From: Volutella citrinella
Taxonomy: Eukaryota; Ascomycota; Sordariomycetes; Hypocreales; Nectriaceae
Reading direction: 5' to 3'
Assembly: GCA_034401135.1 (NCBI GenBank)
Contig: JAWZSP010000003.1
Coordinates: forward strand, 3,162,001 to 3,226,000
Length of the DNA stretch: 64,000 nt
Shown here: positions 33,608 to 45,000 of the stretch, one piece after another
Layout of the letters: every line of letters starts with the position of its first letter
Position numbering within the stretch: position 1 is the stretch's first letter
Position numbers and translations under genes: made by a program
The notes under the pieces: generated by a model
Databases searched by the model: none
Told to the model about the DNA's origin: nothing
The model's input: only the letters and a program-made list of their open reading frames with translations

Positions 33608-35647
33608 ATGTCCGACATCGACGACGAACTCCTTGCCCTTGCGGGAGGCGAATCCGACGACGAGGGATCCGGAAACGAGAACCGGGGCTTCTCGCCGTCG
33701 CCGCCTCCCGCGAAGAAGCGAGACTCGAAGGGGGCCTCGGGAAAGAAGCCGAAACGGCGAGGACGAGATGATGACTCTGACGCGGAGGAGGGTGAGGCGT
33801 ACGTAAATCCCATCAGCCGAGCTGGAAACCCGTCGCATTTCAGCGCTTTGGGCTCCCTGCCCTCGGTTTCCTTTGGACGATGAAGCCGCCTACTTCCGAA
33901 CTGCTGCTGACCTCGAAAATCCGAACAGATCATCCGCGCCCGGCACGCCAAACTCTCTCGAGTCTGCGCCAATGGACGAGTCCGATTCCGATGACGAGCC
34001 TGCTCGGAACAAGAGTGCCGCCGCGGACGACGAGAAGTATCCCGTCGAGGGCATGTACGTGAGCCAGGCGGAGAAGGCCGAAATCATGGCTATGCGCGAA
34101 GTCGAGCGAGAACAGATTATTGCCGACCGAATGACGGAAGTCGAGCGTCAGCGCCAGAACCGCCTCCTCCGGCAGATGGTTAACAACGTCGAGAACGAGG
34201 AGCGCAAACAGGTGAAGAAGAAGCGCAGTGCCGACACGGCCGAGTTGGAGGACGATCGTAAGCCATCTCGACAGAAAGTCAGTACCAAGTCGGCAGCAAT
34301 CGACTCCCTGCAGAGAGCCCGAGCCGAGAAGGCGAGACGACGAGAGGACCACGGAAGGAGGAAGGATGGCTACTCTCCTCGCCGTGGGGATTCGAGGGAA
34401 CCTGAGGATAGTGACGACGGGTTCGGGCGCGGGGGCTCTCGCACCCCCGAGGCTGAAGAGCCTCGCGACCAGCCGCCTGCCGAGCTTCGTGACTATGATC
34501 GGGTTCGTCTGGGACGAAATGAGTTCGCTCAAGTGTGCTTGACGCCTGGGTTTGAGCAGGCAATTCTGGGGTGCTACATCCGTATTGCCCTCGGTCCGCA
34601 CCCTGAGACGGGCGTGGACCAATACCGAATGGCTGCTATCAAGGGTATGTAAATGCCATTTGCGTGAGTAACTGGCCAGACGCTGACTTTGCTCAGGCTT
34701 TGCCACCAGTCGTCCTTACGCGCTCAACGGCCCCAATGGTGCTTTTGTTACGGACCAGTATGTCAAGGCCGCGCATGGGAAAGCCATCAAGGAATTCCCC
34801 TTCATTGCCGCCTCGAGCGGGAAGTTCCTCGACGTACGTGGCAGACTCGACTTGGCACAGACACATTGACATGTCAGCTAACTGGCCGCAGAGCGAGCTC
34901 AACCGATACAAGGTCACTTGTCTCAATGACAACGTCACACTCCCGACAAAGGCCTTCCTGTCGGATAAGATTGATGACATCAACAACTTGATCAACCACA
35001 AGTGGACGAGCGAGGAGATCAAGGCGCGGTTGGCCCGGAAGAACGAGCTGCGACGACGCTTTGATCCGGCAGAGCGAGAGCGCGTGGCGCGGCTCCTGGA
35101 AGAAGCGAGAGAGCGCGGCGACGACCAGAAGGTCGAGGATCTCCAGGAAGAGCTTGACAAACTCGGTGCCCAGCGCTTGGCTTTCAAGACCAGCCTGGGC
35201 CCCTCCAAGTCGTCCGAGACCCCCAAGGGCCAGACGGAACAAGATCGACTTGCCGAGCGTAACCGCGAGAATCGACGCCTCAACGCCGAGGCTGTACGAA
35301 AGGCGCAGCTCAAGGAGAAGGCCAAGTCCCGGGAGATCGAGATGGCCCTTAAGCGGGGAGAAGCCTACGAAGGCGACATGTCTCGACGACTGAGGACAAA
35401 GGCCAAGTTCGTGTACGACGTCAACGAGTCGACTCCGAAGAAGGCCGACGCCAAAGACAGCGGAACCAGCACACCTGCAAATGGAACTCCAAAACCAACG
35501 CCGGCCAAGCAGCAGATGCTCCCCCATCTTGCCAAGCTTCAGGAGGAGAAGTACTTGGAGAAGAAGGGCATCCCCACCATCCACAAGCCCCTTATGGATG
35601 ATGATGTAATCGGATCTTTGGATCTGGATATTGACATTGAGATTTGA
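33608..35647 (+). CDS. RTF1: RNA polymerase II-associated protein RTF1 (Paf1 complex)
   Basis: Subunit of the Paf1 elongation complex. Family members link Pol II and Spt5 to H2B ubiquitination and histone methylation. Exons 33608-33798, 33929-34644, 34697-34833 and 34892-35647 join to 599 residues. The N-terminus MSDIDDELLALAGG is the usual RTF1 start, followed by Ser/Asp/Glu-rich and basic disorder and by EAEKAE-like helix YVSQAEKAEIMAMREVEREQ and RQNRLLRQMV. The Plus3 domain spans about residues 260-390 (LRDYDRVRLGRNEF, IRIALGPHPETG, TSRPYALNGPNGAF, ELNRYKVTCLND, DKIDDINNLINH). A long basic coiled coil follows, and the end is DLDIDIEI. The first intron was set by family logic: acceptor GAACAG at 33928 gives EEGEA then SSAPGTPNSLES. 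Both flanking frames stay open into the intron, so automated models may differ there. Confidence 0.93.
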
Positions 35648-36164
35648 TTCTGACTACATTTTTGTGCCTCTTGGGGGCACGAGCGTGGGCATGCATGCAA
35701 TGGTAATGGACAAGCACCACGACGGATTGATTTACGGTTTTAGAGTGCGGGAGGCATAGGCGTTTGCGTGTATCACTACAACTGATGCGAAAAGGGAAAA
35801 AACTCATTTACAATAGCGGCGTTGAGACACTGAGGAGACGGCTTTGAAGCACCAACCGCTGACGGCTGTGCAACATGGCGAAAGGAATACATACTACATA
35901 TTCAAATTTCACACAGTCTCTCAAAAGGCCCGGAGCAATGTGGAGTGGCGAAAGAAGAAGCCGATTTTTACGGCAAATGTGATGATTATCAATTCTTCTT
36001 GCTCTCTGCAAGTCGGGTTGAACCAAGTCCAGCCGCAATGCTTTCTAAGTGTGACTGACTTTTTCGATCTTCTCGTAGTATGTCTTGTAATAGTAGCAAG
36101 GAGCAGAAGGGCTCGCTGGTGTAATAGCACATGGGTCCAGAGGCAGGTCATGTCTCTCGACAAC
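35648..36164. other. Convergent spacer between RTF1 and the PGC1-like gene
   Basis: The 517 bp between two facing stop codons contain no coding sequence that I recognise; they should hold both 3' untranslated regions. Confidence 0.5.
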
Positions 36165-37843
36165 CTACTCATCCTTGTCCTTCTCCTGCAGACTACTCCG
36201 GTCCTTCAAGTAGTCAAACTTACCTTGCCATCTCCTGACGTAAAAGAAGCCAACCGTCAAGACTCGGAATGCAACGGCCCAGAAGGCAGACCTGGCGCCC
36301 TCGCGAGCCCACTGGACGAAGCCGACGCGAGGTCGCTTCTGCAGGCCATCAAGCTCATCCTCGACCTGCTTACACACTTGGAGGTACAGCTGAGGGTCGT
36401 CGGTGATGACACCGTCGATCAGGGCCTCCTTGGGGGTGCCGGGTGCAGCCGCAGCGGCCTGGAGGTTCTTTCGGATGCACCACTCCATCCAGCGCGGGTC
36501 GTTGACCGTCCATGTGAGGACGAGCTTGTTGGCGGCACGAGCCCTGTTCAGGAACCGAGAACCAGCAGGGCCAAAGAGGGCCATGTAGTGGATGTTGTAG
36601 CCGAGGTTCGGCAGGGAGAAGAAGTGCCGAGAGTAGAGCAGTGACGCGCTTATGTGGGCGAGAGGATAGGCCGGGAGGATCCGGTGGGCAGCCTTCATAA
36701 AGGTCGCCTTGAAGGGGGAGGGGTGTGAATGTTAGCAGGGTATTCACTCTGAAATTGCTCACACGACACATGGCTGGTCCATGTCGGTGCAAGGTGCGGA
36801 AGTGACACTCAGGGCTGGAAGGGGGGAGGGGCTTGTCATTGCAGGTGCTTGTGTGGAGGACTCACGTTCCAGCATCCCAAGACGATGCGTTTCTCCCACG
36901 GGACCGGCCCTTGTACTTCGGAAAGCGTCCGGGCGATGGCGTTGACCAGCTCATCTGCATCATCGTCGATCTGCATGTCCAGGCCCAGGGTTAGCCGCAG
37001 GGTTTCAGCGAGAGCCGAACGGACGGGCGTCGAATCATCGGTTTCCCAAACCCCAGTCTCGAGGCTTGTGGGATGCTCAAGAGCTGCCGCCGCCCTCTCT
37101 CACCCGGCCAAGATGGAAAAGAAGGTGAAGCCAGGCGGACTGAGCTGGAAATCGACACACCCTCTCGGCCGAATCTGACTGACCTTGATATCCAGTACAA
37201 CCCAGATCTTCTCGAGCCGCGGCTCGGCCAACCATTGGAGTAGGTCGCTCAGCCTCGGCATGGGCACACATGGCTCGCGTGTGGTGCGCAGCGTGGAGAT
37301 GTAGTCCCACTTGCAATCGGCGATGCGAGCGTCGACGTTGAAGCAACGTTTCAGTGTGGGATCCTGCGAAACGTCGAGGACGTGAGATTACTACCAGCCC
37401 TGGTACCAAAATGGGCTTGCGTATGGGAGCAAGCATCGCTGGCTGGCTTACATGTGACAGCACCACGACGCCATCCGCCGTGAGATGGACGTCGGTCTCA
37501 AGGGCGTGCGAGCCAGCCTTGACGGCGCCTTGGAAGGCGGCCATGGAGTTCTCGGGCCATAGTGCTTTGGCGCCTCGGTGGGCGATGGCCTGGGGCAAGC
37601 GGCGCGACGGGGCTCGTGATGAGGCGACGGCCTTGGCCCACGGCGCTGCAGCGCATCTCATCAGTCAGCAGGCACATCTACTTCTTGCTCTTGTTTCTTT
37701 TGGGTTGCCTGGTTTCGGACGAGAGATGGGTTGCATGAAGCCCACGGGCGACGCTGAGCATCGACTTGGAGTAGTGCTACAAACTTACCGAGCTGTATGA
37801 GGGACTGCGCTTTTTGCAGCAGCGGTTGCGTCTCGCCGGTCAT
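36165..37843 (-). CDS. Glycerophosphodiester phosphodiesterase, PGC1-like
   Basis: Member of the GDPD family; the yeast relative Pgc1 degrades phosphatidylglycerol as a phospholipase C at lipid droplets and ER/mitochondria. Five exons, 37843-37789, 37645-37452, 37363-37184, 36970-36866 and 36707-36165, join in phase to 358 residues. The catalytic N-terminal segment is complete: IAHRGAKALWPENSMAAF (the HRG...PEN motif), then ALETDVHLTADGVVVLSHDP, giving the family's Glu-x-Asp and second His. The TIM-barrel continues through KIWVVLDIK, RIVLGCWN and NKLVLTWTVND, and DGVITDDP closes it. A hydrophobic helix at about residues 317-335 (SAFWAVAFRVLTVGFFYV) followed by a basic tail is a C-terminal membrane anchor, as in Pgc1. 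All introns have standard borders. The family assignment is firm; the PGC1 sub-assignment rests on the tail anchor and overall likeness. Confidence 0.9.
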
Positions 37844-39097
37844 ATTTCACGTCGACAGACAGCTCGATACAGCAGGAGCCCACGGCTAGCAGCGGCTAGC
37901 CGTTGTTACGCTGGAAGTAGCAGCAAGAAGCAAAAGACGGAGGCGACTGCCCAAGGCGAGACAGGCAAAGGCAGGAAGGTGCCTTGGGTTGGTTGGGTGC
38001 TTCTTTCTAATTTACAGTCTCAACACAAAAAAAAGACAAAGCCGTCCGGAGTACAGCCACATGGTACGTTCCAGCCGCCGTTCCCTTTCTGGCACCATCC
38101 CACGTCACCGGGCCGTGCAATGGCCTCGCTGCCAATCGTTGTATCACGCGGGTGCCCTGAGTTGGGCCAGCCCGGAGTTAAGACACCAGCCTCCCCCGCA
38201 TACTCCGGCCTGTGGCTGAAGCTACCTTAGGTTGTTGAGAGATGTGTGCCACCGTGGCTGGTGCTGTCCGCGTCGTACGGATATATTAATTAATAGTGCC
38301 GTATATTTTAAAGGCAATTATCAATGAACATGCGTTCCCTGTTGCATGCAATGTGGCACCAACGTTGCACGCACAGGACACAGTTGGGCTTAAACAGGGG
38401 AGGCCCAAGGAGAGAAAATTTTACATTTTCCTCTTGGCTTGTCCATTTGCATGGCCCCTCAGGCCCGGTTCCCTGTCCCGTCGTGACCGAGACGGGTGAA
38501 AGACCGAAGCACCCGAAGCCTGGTCCCCGGGTCTAAACTGGGATGGAAGCGGTGTTTCATCCGCGGATCTCCGCCGGTTGGTGGCGTTGAGGGGAGAAAA
38601 CGTATAGGCAGATGCGAGCCGTGCCCAACATACCAACTATCGCGTTGCGACTGTCTCTTTGACTCTCCGGTTAGACTGGGTGTTTTGTTAATGGCCCGGC
38701 TGCGGATGTAGACTAGTGAAGCTTGCAGAAGGAGGACGTTCTCTTGATTCAAACTGTTTAGCTAGCCTAATCAAGACGGCATCTTCACCCATTCCCAAAT
38801 CTCCGCCAACATGAGTCCCTTACACGAGAAGCCAAGAGAAGAACAGAACATCGTCGGGAATCGCCACGCCCACACCTCACAACCCCAAATTAAATGCATA
38901 AGACATGATACCCAAACACCAAAGGACTCGCTATACGGACCCAGGCAGGCTCCCGCAAACCAATTCAATCCATGTCCAGGCCATTGCTAAACGCCAGTAA
39001 AACCATCCATCATTCAATGCATCATAATATCCCCGTAATCGTCGGCTGGAAATGCCTCGACACAAAAACTAACCCCGAGGTATCTTGTTTTGATTCC
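37844..39097. other. 1.25 kb spacer
   Basis: Upstream of the PGC1-like gene and downstream of the facB-like gene. No coding sequence is recognised. An AT-rich patch lies at about 38280-38320 and the rest is unremarkable; it should contain the PGC1-like promoter and the facB-like 3' untranslated region. Confidence 0.45.
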
Positions 39098-42055
39098 TTA
39101 CATGGGAAACGCCTCCATTTGCTCCATCATATAACCCTCATTCGGGTTGGGCCGGCAGGCAGCAGCCAGCATGTGTTGCTGTTGCTGTTGCTGCTGCTGG
39201 TGTTGTTGGTGTTGCTGCTGCTGATGTTGCTGCTGCTGCTGCTGCTGCTGGTGTTGTTGCTGCTGCTGCTGATTGTAGTCCACACTGCTTACACTCAAGC
39301 CCAGCTCCGAGGGGCCAACCTCTTCACCGGAGCTCAAGCTCTCGTCACTCATGCTGAGTACGCTCTGTGGCGCCGCGGGGTTGCTGTTTCCAAAATCGCC
39401 AATGGTGAAGCTCGTCAGGTCCCAAGTGTCCGGTGACCATTCGCCACAGTTGCTTGTAGCAATGGAGGCCTCATTGACAAGCGGGGCACCGCCGTAAATG
39501 GCATCGTACACATTGTTCAAGCCGCCGTCGAGAGAGCCCAACAGCGTCTCCCACTCAGCGTTCGAAACGCCCGCAGCCTTGCCAGCCATGGCCGACTGCA
39601 TCAAGGTCGGGTTGTGCTGCATGGCGTGCGCGGGATGCTGGCGATTCTGGTGCGGTGACGAGGGCTGCGAGTGGCCGCCGTTGCTGAACGCCATAAAGTC
39701 CAAGTTGGGCCGCGGTAGCTGTTGATTCTTGGAACCAGGCCCAGTTGACATCTGCGACATCGACATGCGATGGTTGCGCAGAGCCGGGGGGGCCTCGGTC
39801 TGGAGATTCTCAAATGATGGGCGAGAGCGAGCGCGGTAGAATTCGGGTCGGTGGCCAGCGCTGCTTGGCATTGTCATGCGCCTTAGCTTCTCTTGCTGCT
39901 GCAATAGGTCGCTCTCGCTGGCTGTGGCGCCGGCAAGCTGACCGAGAGGGTATGGGCTGCCCATCTTCCTTGCACCCAACCCCACGGGCGGCGATCCTCG
40001 GTTAGAGGGGGCTGGCATGGAAGCCTCACGTGAAGATGCCCGGTTGGGCGATCCAACTTGTTCATCAATCGTGATCACAGTCCCGGCCACACGCTTCAGA
40101 TCCTGCGACCCCTGGGCTTTGGTCTTGCCAAGGATTCTGATGACGGCATTTACCAGCCGCTCGTTATCGCGCATCAGCTTGCTGTCCTGATTCAAGTCTG
40201 CCGCCTGGTAGAGAAGAGTCATGCTGCACAGGGTCAAGAGGTCCGTCTTGTTGAGGCAGAAGGAGAAGGACATGCTGCGCTCATCGAGAAGTTGGATGAT
40301 TTGCACAATGTGCTTGCTCGAGGTGCTGATGGACATTACGGCAGGGGCGGCCTTGGGGCCTAGGCTTGAGCCCACAGCCGGTCGGTAGATGAGAGTGCGG
40401 ATGTAATAATAAGCGAGAGCCTGGGTTGCCAATCAGCCACGAGTTCCAATGTCTACCTACGGTCGGTCGGGTGTGATAGTGCAACATACCAGAAGTGGAG
40501 ACCGGCTCCCAGTCACATCCGTCGAGGGCTTGTCTTGCACGAAGTTTAGCCTCAAGTGAGTCGGCAGCTGGTCATACCAGGCATCGAGCTCGTTCTCGAG
40601 CGACGCCATCTGCTGAAGCGATAGGTCATGTGAGGTTGCAGCGGGGTAGTTCTTTTCCAAGACCTTGGCAAGGATTCGTGTGGCCCGGAAGAGCGCCAAG
40701 GCACTTGAGAGTCGAGTATATTCGCCAGGGAGGGTGGGCTGGAATCCCTTTTCAGTGACATACTCGTCATCGGTGTCGGTGGGGTACTCTGCTTGGATGT
40801 CCTCCTCCTTGAGGAGCTTGGGAAGGCCAAGGACAGCAGCCGAGAAGCTGCATGTGGGTTAGCGGGCGGGGTTCAGCGGTTACGTAGCAGGCGGGTGTAT
40901 ATCAACGTACCAGTCTAGTGTGTACAGAGTCCAGAAGACCTTCTTCCTTGTCTCGATGGTCAAGGCCCCGAAGGAGAAGCGCTTCTGGCTCTGGTGCAGC
41001 CCGAGGCGATGTGAGAGGCTGATGGCGATGCCCTTGTAGTGCTGCAGCCGCTTATAATCTGCGCGGATAGTGCAGTAGAGGATGGCCAGAGTGAGGCACT
41101 GGAGCGTGTTCATGGTGTTCTCCATGAGGATGGCATCAAGTGCCTGGCGCCACTGTCGCTCGCAGGCCACCAACTGAGGCAGGTCTGGAGCATCCGATGA
41201 AAGGCCGGCAATGTTGAAGACGAGGTGCAGTTGAGCGAGTTTGTGGTTGCTCTTGACCTTCTCAGGATCGGCGACAAACTCCTCGTAAATGTGAAGGAAA
41301 GTGGGCTTGTGCAGGACAGGGAAGAGAGGCGCCCACTCCTGGAAGTAGACATTCACGCAGCGGTCAGAGAAGAGGCGAGGAGGGACTTTGGAGAGCGGCT
41401 CAGAAACCTGAGGACCGAGGACTTCACAGCCCTGGATATGCAAAAATGCCTCGGGGTTGAAGTCGGTGCCGGGCTTGCCAGTCTCCTGGACCTTGCGCTT
41501 AAAGGTGTCTACAAAAGTCAGTTAGACAGCCGCAACCACTGACGAGTTTTTCCTGGGGGTGGAACACTAACCAATAAATGCGCGGCCACTGGAGGCGCCC
41601 ATGAAGTATGAGTCGGAGTTCTCAACACCGAGGAGTAAGGGCGCAGCCTGCACTCGGAATGTGTCCTCCTTTGAGCCTTGGCCCTCTGTGCGGGCCTCGG
41701 CGGGAGCAGCAGTAGGGCTGGGCGCTGCTTCTTGTCTCCGCCGGTTGCCGTGCATCTTGGAGAGCATGTCGATCTTCTCATCCTTCTCGTCCAGGAGGTC
41801 CTTCAGTTCACGGACCTCGGCCTCCAACTGCCTCACACGCTCCTCGAGAGACTCTGTGTAGCCGCGGGGGAAAGCGCGACGGCTGAGTTTGTCGCTAGTC
41901 CGACACTCGAAGCCGACGTTGGCACACTGGGAGCAGGTCGGGCGAATTCCATCGCAGCGAATCTTCTTGCTCCGGCAGCGGTCACAGGCTTGTGCTATCC
42001 GGCTCTGGGAGCTGGTGCCGACCTTGATGACCTTCATGGGGAGGATACCAGGCAT
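39098..42055 (-). CDS. facB: Zn2Cys6 acetate regulator FacB/ACU-15 (CAT8 family)
   Basis: Zinc-cluster activator; orthologues FacB and ACU-15 switch on acetyl-CoA synthetase, glyoxylate-cycle and gluconeogenic genes during growth on acetate. Exons 42055-41572, 41508-40911, 40847-40490 and 40420-39098 join to 920 residues. [13 protein letters not shown] opens the protein as in that family. The Zn2Cys6 cluster runs from C24 to C51 ([14 protein letters not shown], then [11 protein letters not shown]), followed by the linker [17 protein letters not shown] and a coiled coil at about 65-105 for dimerisation. The fungal transcription-factor middle domain spans about 215-500 ([46 protein letters not shown]). 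The C-terminal half is disordered and ends in a Gln/His-rich stretch (about 860-896) and [13 protein letters not shown]. Upstream are several SYGGRG (CreA-type) motifs, in keeping with carbon repression known for facB. The symbol is by family likeness. Confidence 0.92.
39174..39272 (-). repeat. CAG/CAC/CAA repeat encoding a Gln/His tract
   Basis: Imperfect trinucleotide repeat (CTG/GTG/TTG on the plus strand) of about 99 bp near the 3' end of the facB-like gene. It encodes runs of glutamine broken by single histidines. Such tracts are typical of activation regions and are likely to vary in length between strains. Confidence 0.85.
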
Positions 42056-45000
42056 GGTGGCAACAGGTTTTGCTGAAATGCCCTAGGAAGACGGGGGGGG
42101 ATATCGGTGGGTTCGTTGTGGTAGATGTGGTGGTGGTAATGCTGAGAGGAGGAAGCCGATACTAGAGAACGGGCTCGTCTCCTGGAATACTAATTCTGTA
42201 GCGAGTTCATCCACGCGGTTGTGTGTCGTCCGGGAGCCAAAGGTGTCGTCGTCGTTGCCTTGTTCCAAGTGTGTCGTCCGGATATGGACCAGTGCTGTGA
42301 GCCAGTAGGAGCGAGGGGATTTCCAGCAATGCCAGCAGCCGAGACAGTGGGGTTCAATAATGGGAAAATCCAAGAGTTGGGATGGATGGAGAGGGGAGGA
42401 GCAGAGATATTATAGATATGTGGATGGGACTGGCACTGGGGCGCCGCGAGTCACAGGGCAGACAGGAAAGGGAAAGGCAAGTAAGGAAGAGACCGCCGAC
42501 AACTTCAGAATGTTTCGGGGGGGTGTGTGGGAAAAAGTAGGCGACCGAGGGGGAGGAAAGTAAGAGATGAGTGCGACTGGGGCACGGCGCACAACGCGCA
42601 GAGTGTGGAGTGCGTGTTCGAGGAAATCCTGGGGGAAAGCGGCATCACTGGACGGCACCGGAGGCACAGACCAACGCGCCGCTACGAAGTGCCCTAGCCT
42701 GTCCGTCCAACCAGCCAGGCCTACTACAGGTAGTACACCTGGACTGGGCTGCGCCGCCAGGGAGAGAATGGCCCATGGGTGAGCAGCGGGAGAGGGGGGG
42801 CGTGTGGGCAATTGGGTATGCCTAGGACCCGAGACTGCGAATCTGGGGGAAAGCCCGGCCGCCCTGAGGCGTGAGGTGGCGACGGGACCTCGCAGCACTC
42901 TTGGCCCGTTGTGCCCACGCCCACTTGGCTGCTGGAAATGAAGCCTGGGAAGCTGGAGGCGGAATGGAGGGGCGTGTGATCCGCTCCCGTCTTGCGACTC
43001 GCGAGCAAGCGCTGCACAGCACACCTGCACAGTGCTCCCCGGCTTGTACTTTTTTGCACTACGGGTCACCCCCCTACCGTTCGGGGGAGGAAACCACAAC
43101 GCACCCGCGCCAGTGCTGCGAAAAAGGCAAGACAGGCACCGGTTGGGGCTTGAATCGCAACGAGTTACGGATCCGCAGTCTTGGTCAGAGACCGCCAATG
43201 GCGTAAAGCTAATTTACCCGTTGCAGTTATTGACGTTGCGGGGTAAGGTAAGTAAGGCAATACCGGGAGAACTTGATGCTGGACGGACAGATGGCGCCAG
43301 GGCAGTTGCGTCTGATGCTTCACTTCACGGCAACAAGTTCACAGCGATAATAAAAACACACCCGACTATAGTGGTACGTACTACCCACGGCTTTCATACC
43401 GTCCGCCAGGCACCTCCGCTTCGGCAGGCTGCGTTGAGCTACGGGTGCGACGGATGCGCCTGCGTCAACGCCCTGTCCTGTTCCGCACGGTCCTCTGCGA
43501 TGTGCCTGGCCTGTCGACGATGCATTGCAGTGCAGAAACAACTGCGCCCGGCCCGGTGGTTGTGTCCCAAAGGTCGTGGGGGGTGACAGGGGTTCCGGGC
43601 TTTCCTTCATTCTCTTACGCATCCCTTTGCAAGCCCTGGCACTTCTGTTCTCGTAACATGAGTTATGTAGTAGCAAATTATCAGAATGCTGATCCTTGAA
43701 ATGGGGTAGATTCCGGTGGGTGCCGCAGGCAAGACGGATATGGGGCCCCATAGATTTGCGGCAGCGACACCTGTAGGCCTAGGAACACGAGGAGATATAG
43801 CGTCACAGTCAAGTGGATAATTCTGGGCAAGTGCGTCACTCGTCGCCGCCCACAGTTTGCGCCTTCATCTCATCCAAAGTTTGATTAGTCGTGTCAAGTT
43901 GTCCTGTAGAACTGGAGGCCTGAACTCGCCTGGCATTATAACCTCGCCGCTATTACGCTCTGACAGCCAGGCTCGCGTGCCGACCACGAGAGTGGCTTCG
44001 TCCTAGACCAGGCCAAAGAGGGTGTGTCGGCTGATACCGGACAGAGCATGCGATATTCTCTGACGTGTGCTAATTCGTCAACCGATGGATGGTGTCCTGC
44101 CAGAGGGAGGTACGCATGCGCCCTCACACCACAGACTCACGCTCACGTACTCGCCCCGACGCTCAAGTTGGCGGACCATGCCATGACCACGAGGGCAGTG
44201 TTGCGACGGCCCCGGGCCGCGACGTGGTTGAGATCCGATACTCGAGTGACTGCCTAGGATTATGGGCGACCTGATTTATCAAGCCTCGGTCTCGGTACTT
44301 GGTTGGCCCTGGTCGAGCTCTTGGACCCCGACATAATATGGCACCACCGAGGGGACTCTAGAACACCTCCAACGACCCATCCAACCCTGCACCCACCAGA
44401 GCCTGTCTTCTAACTGGCCATCCACCCCGGGCTGTTCGACTTGGCTGCGGGGATGGCCGATTGGAGTCATCTACGTCTGGGTTTTCGTCCCCCGTCCCAG
44501 CCAGGGTCCCAGAGTCTTATTCCAGCCCGGGTTGCGACGTTTGTGCCGCTTAGCTTGTTGGAGACGCTCTGGCAGCAAAGAGATGCCTTTGTTCTCAGGT
44601 TTCGGCACCCCGAGGATCGCCGATTCCAACCGGCGATACCAAGCGTTACCAAATTCGCCCCCCCATTAAGCCCCCCTGACCCCTGGGATCTGCTGGGTGA
44701 TCCAACGTTCCGCTGCGCCCACAGGGTTACTCCAACAGCTGGCGAGGCAGAGGAGCAAGTCGGGTTAGGCTAGTAAAGAGGGAGGCGATATGGGAGCCAA
44801 GGAGACACTGGACCACATCGTTGATACCTGGCAAGCAGGTCATTCTTCTCCCCACGCCTCTTTCACAACACTATGGCTGAAGCGGCCGTCGTGGTGCGCC
44901 CACTGGCTTATCTGCCTCGCCAATCAAGCCTGACCAGTCCCAGTTTACCCCAGATTTGTTGTATGAGAGTCACCCGGACATCGTCCGTGTGGGCTTTGAG

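Noticed and set aside
34874..35584. 236-codon minus-strand frame rich in leucine
   Set aside because: Mirror of the charged coiled coil of RTF1 on the other strand.
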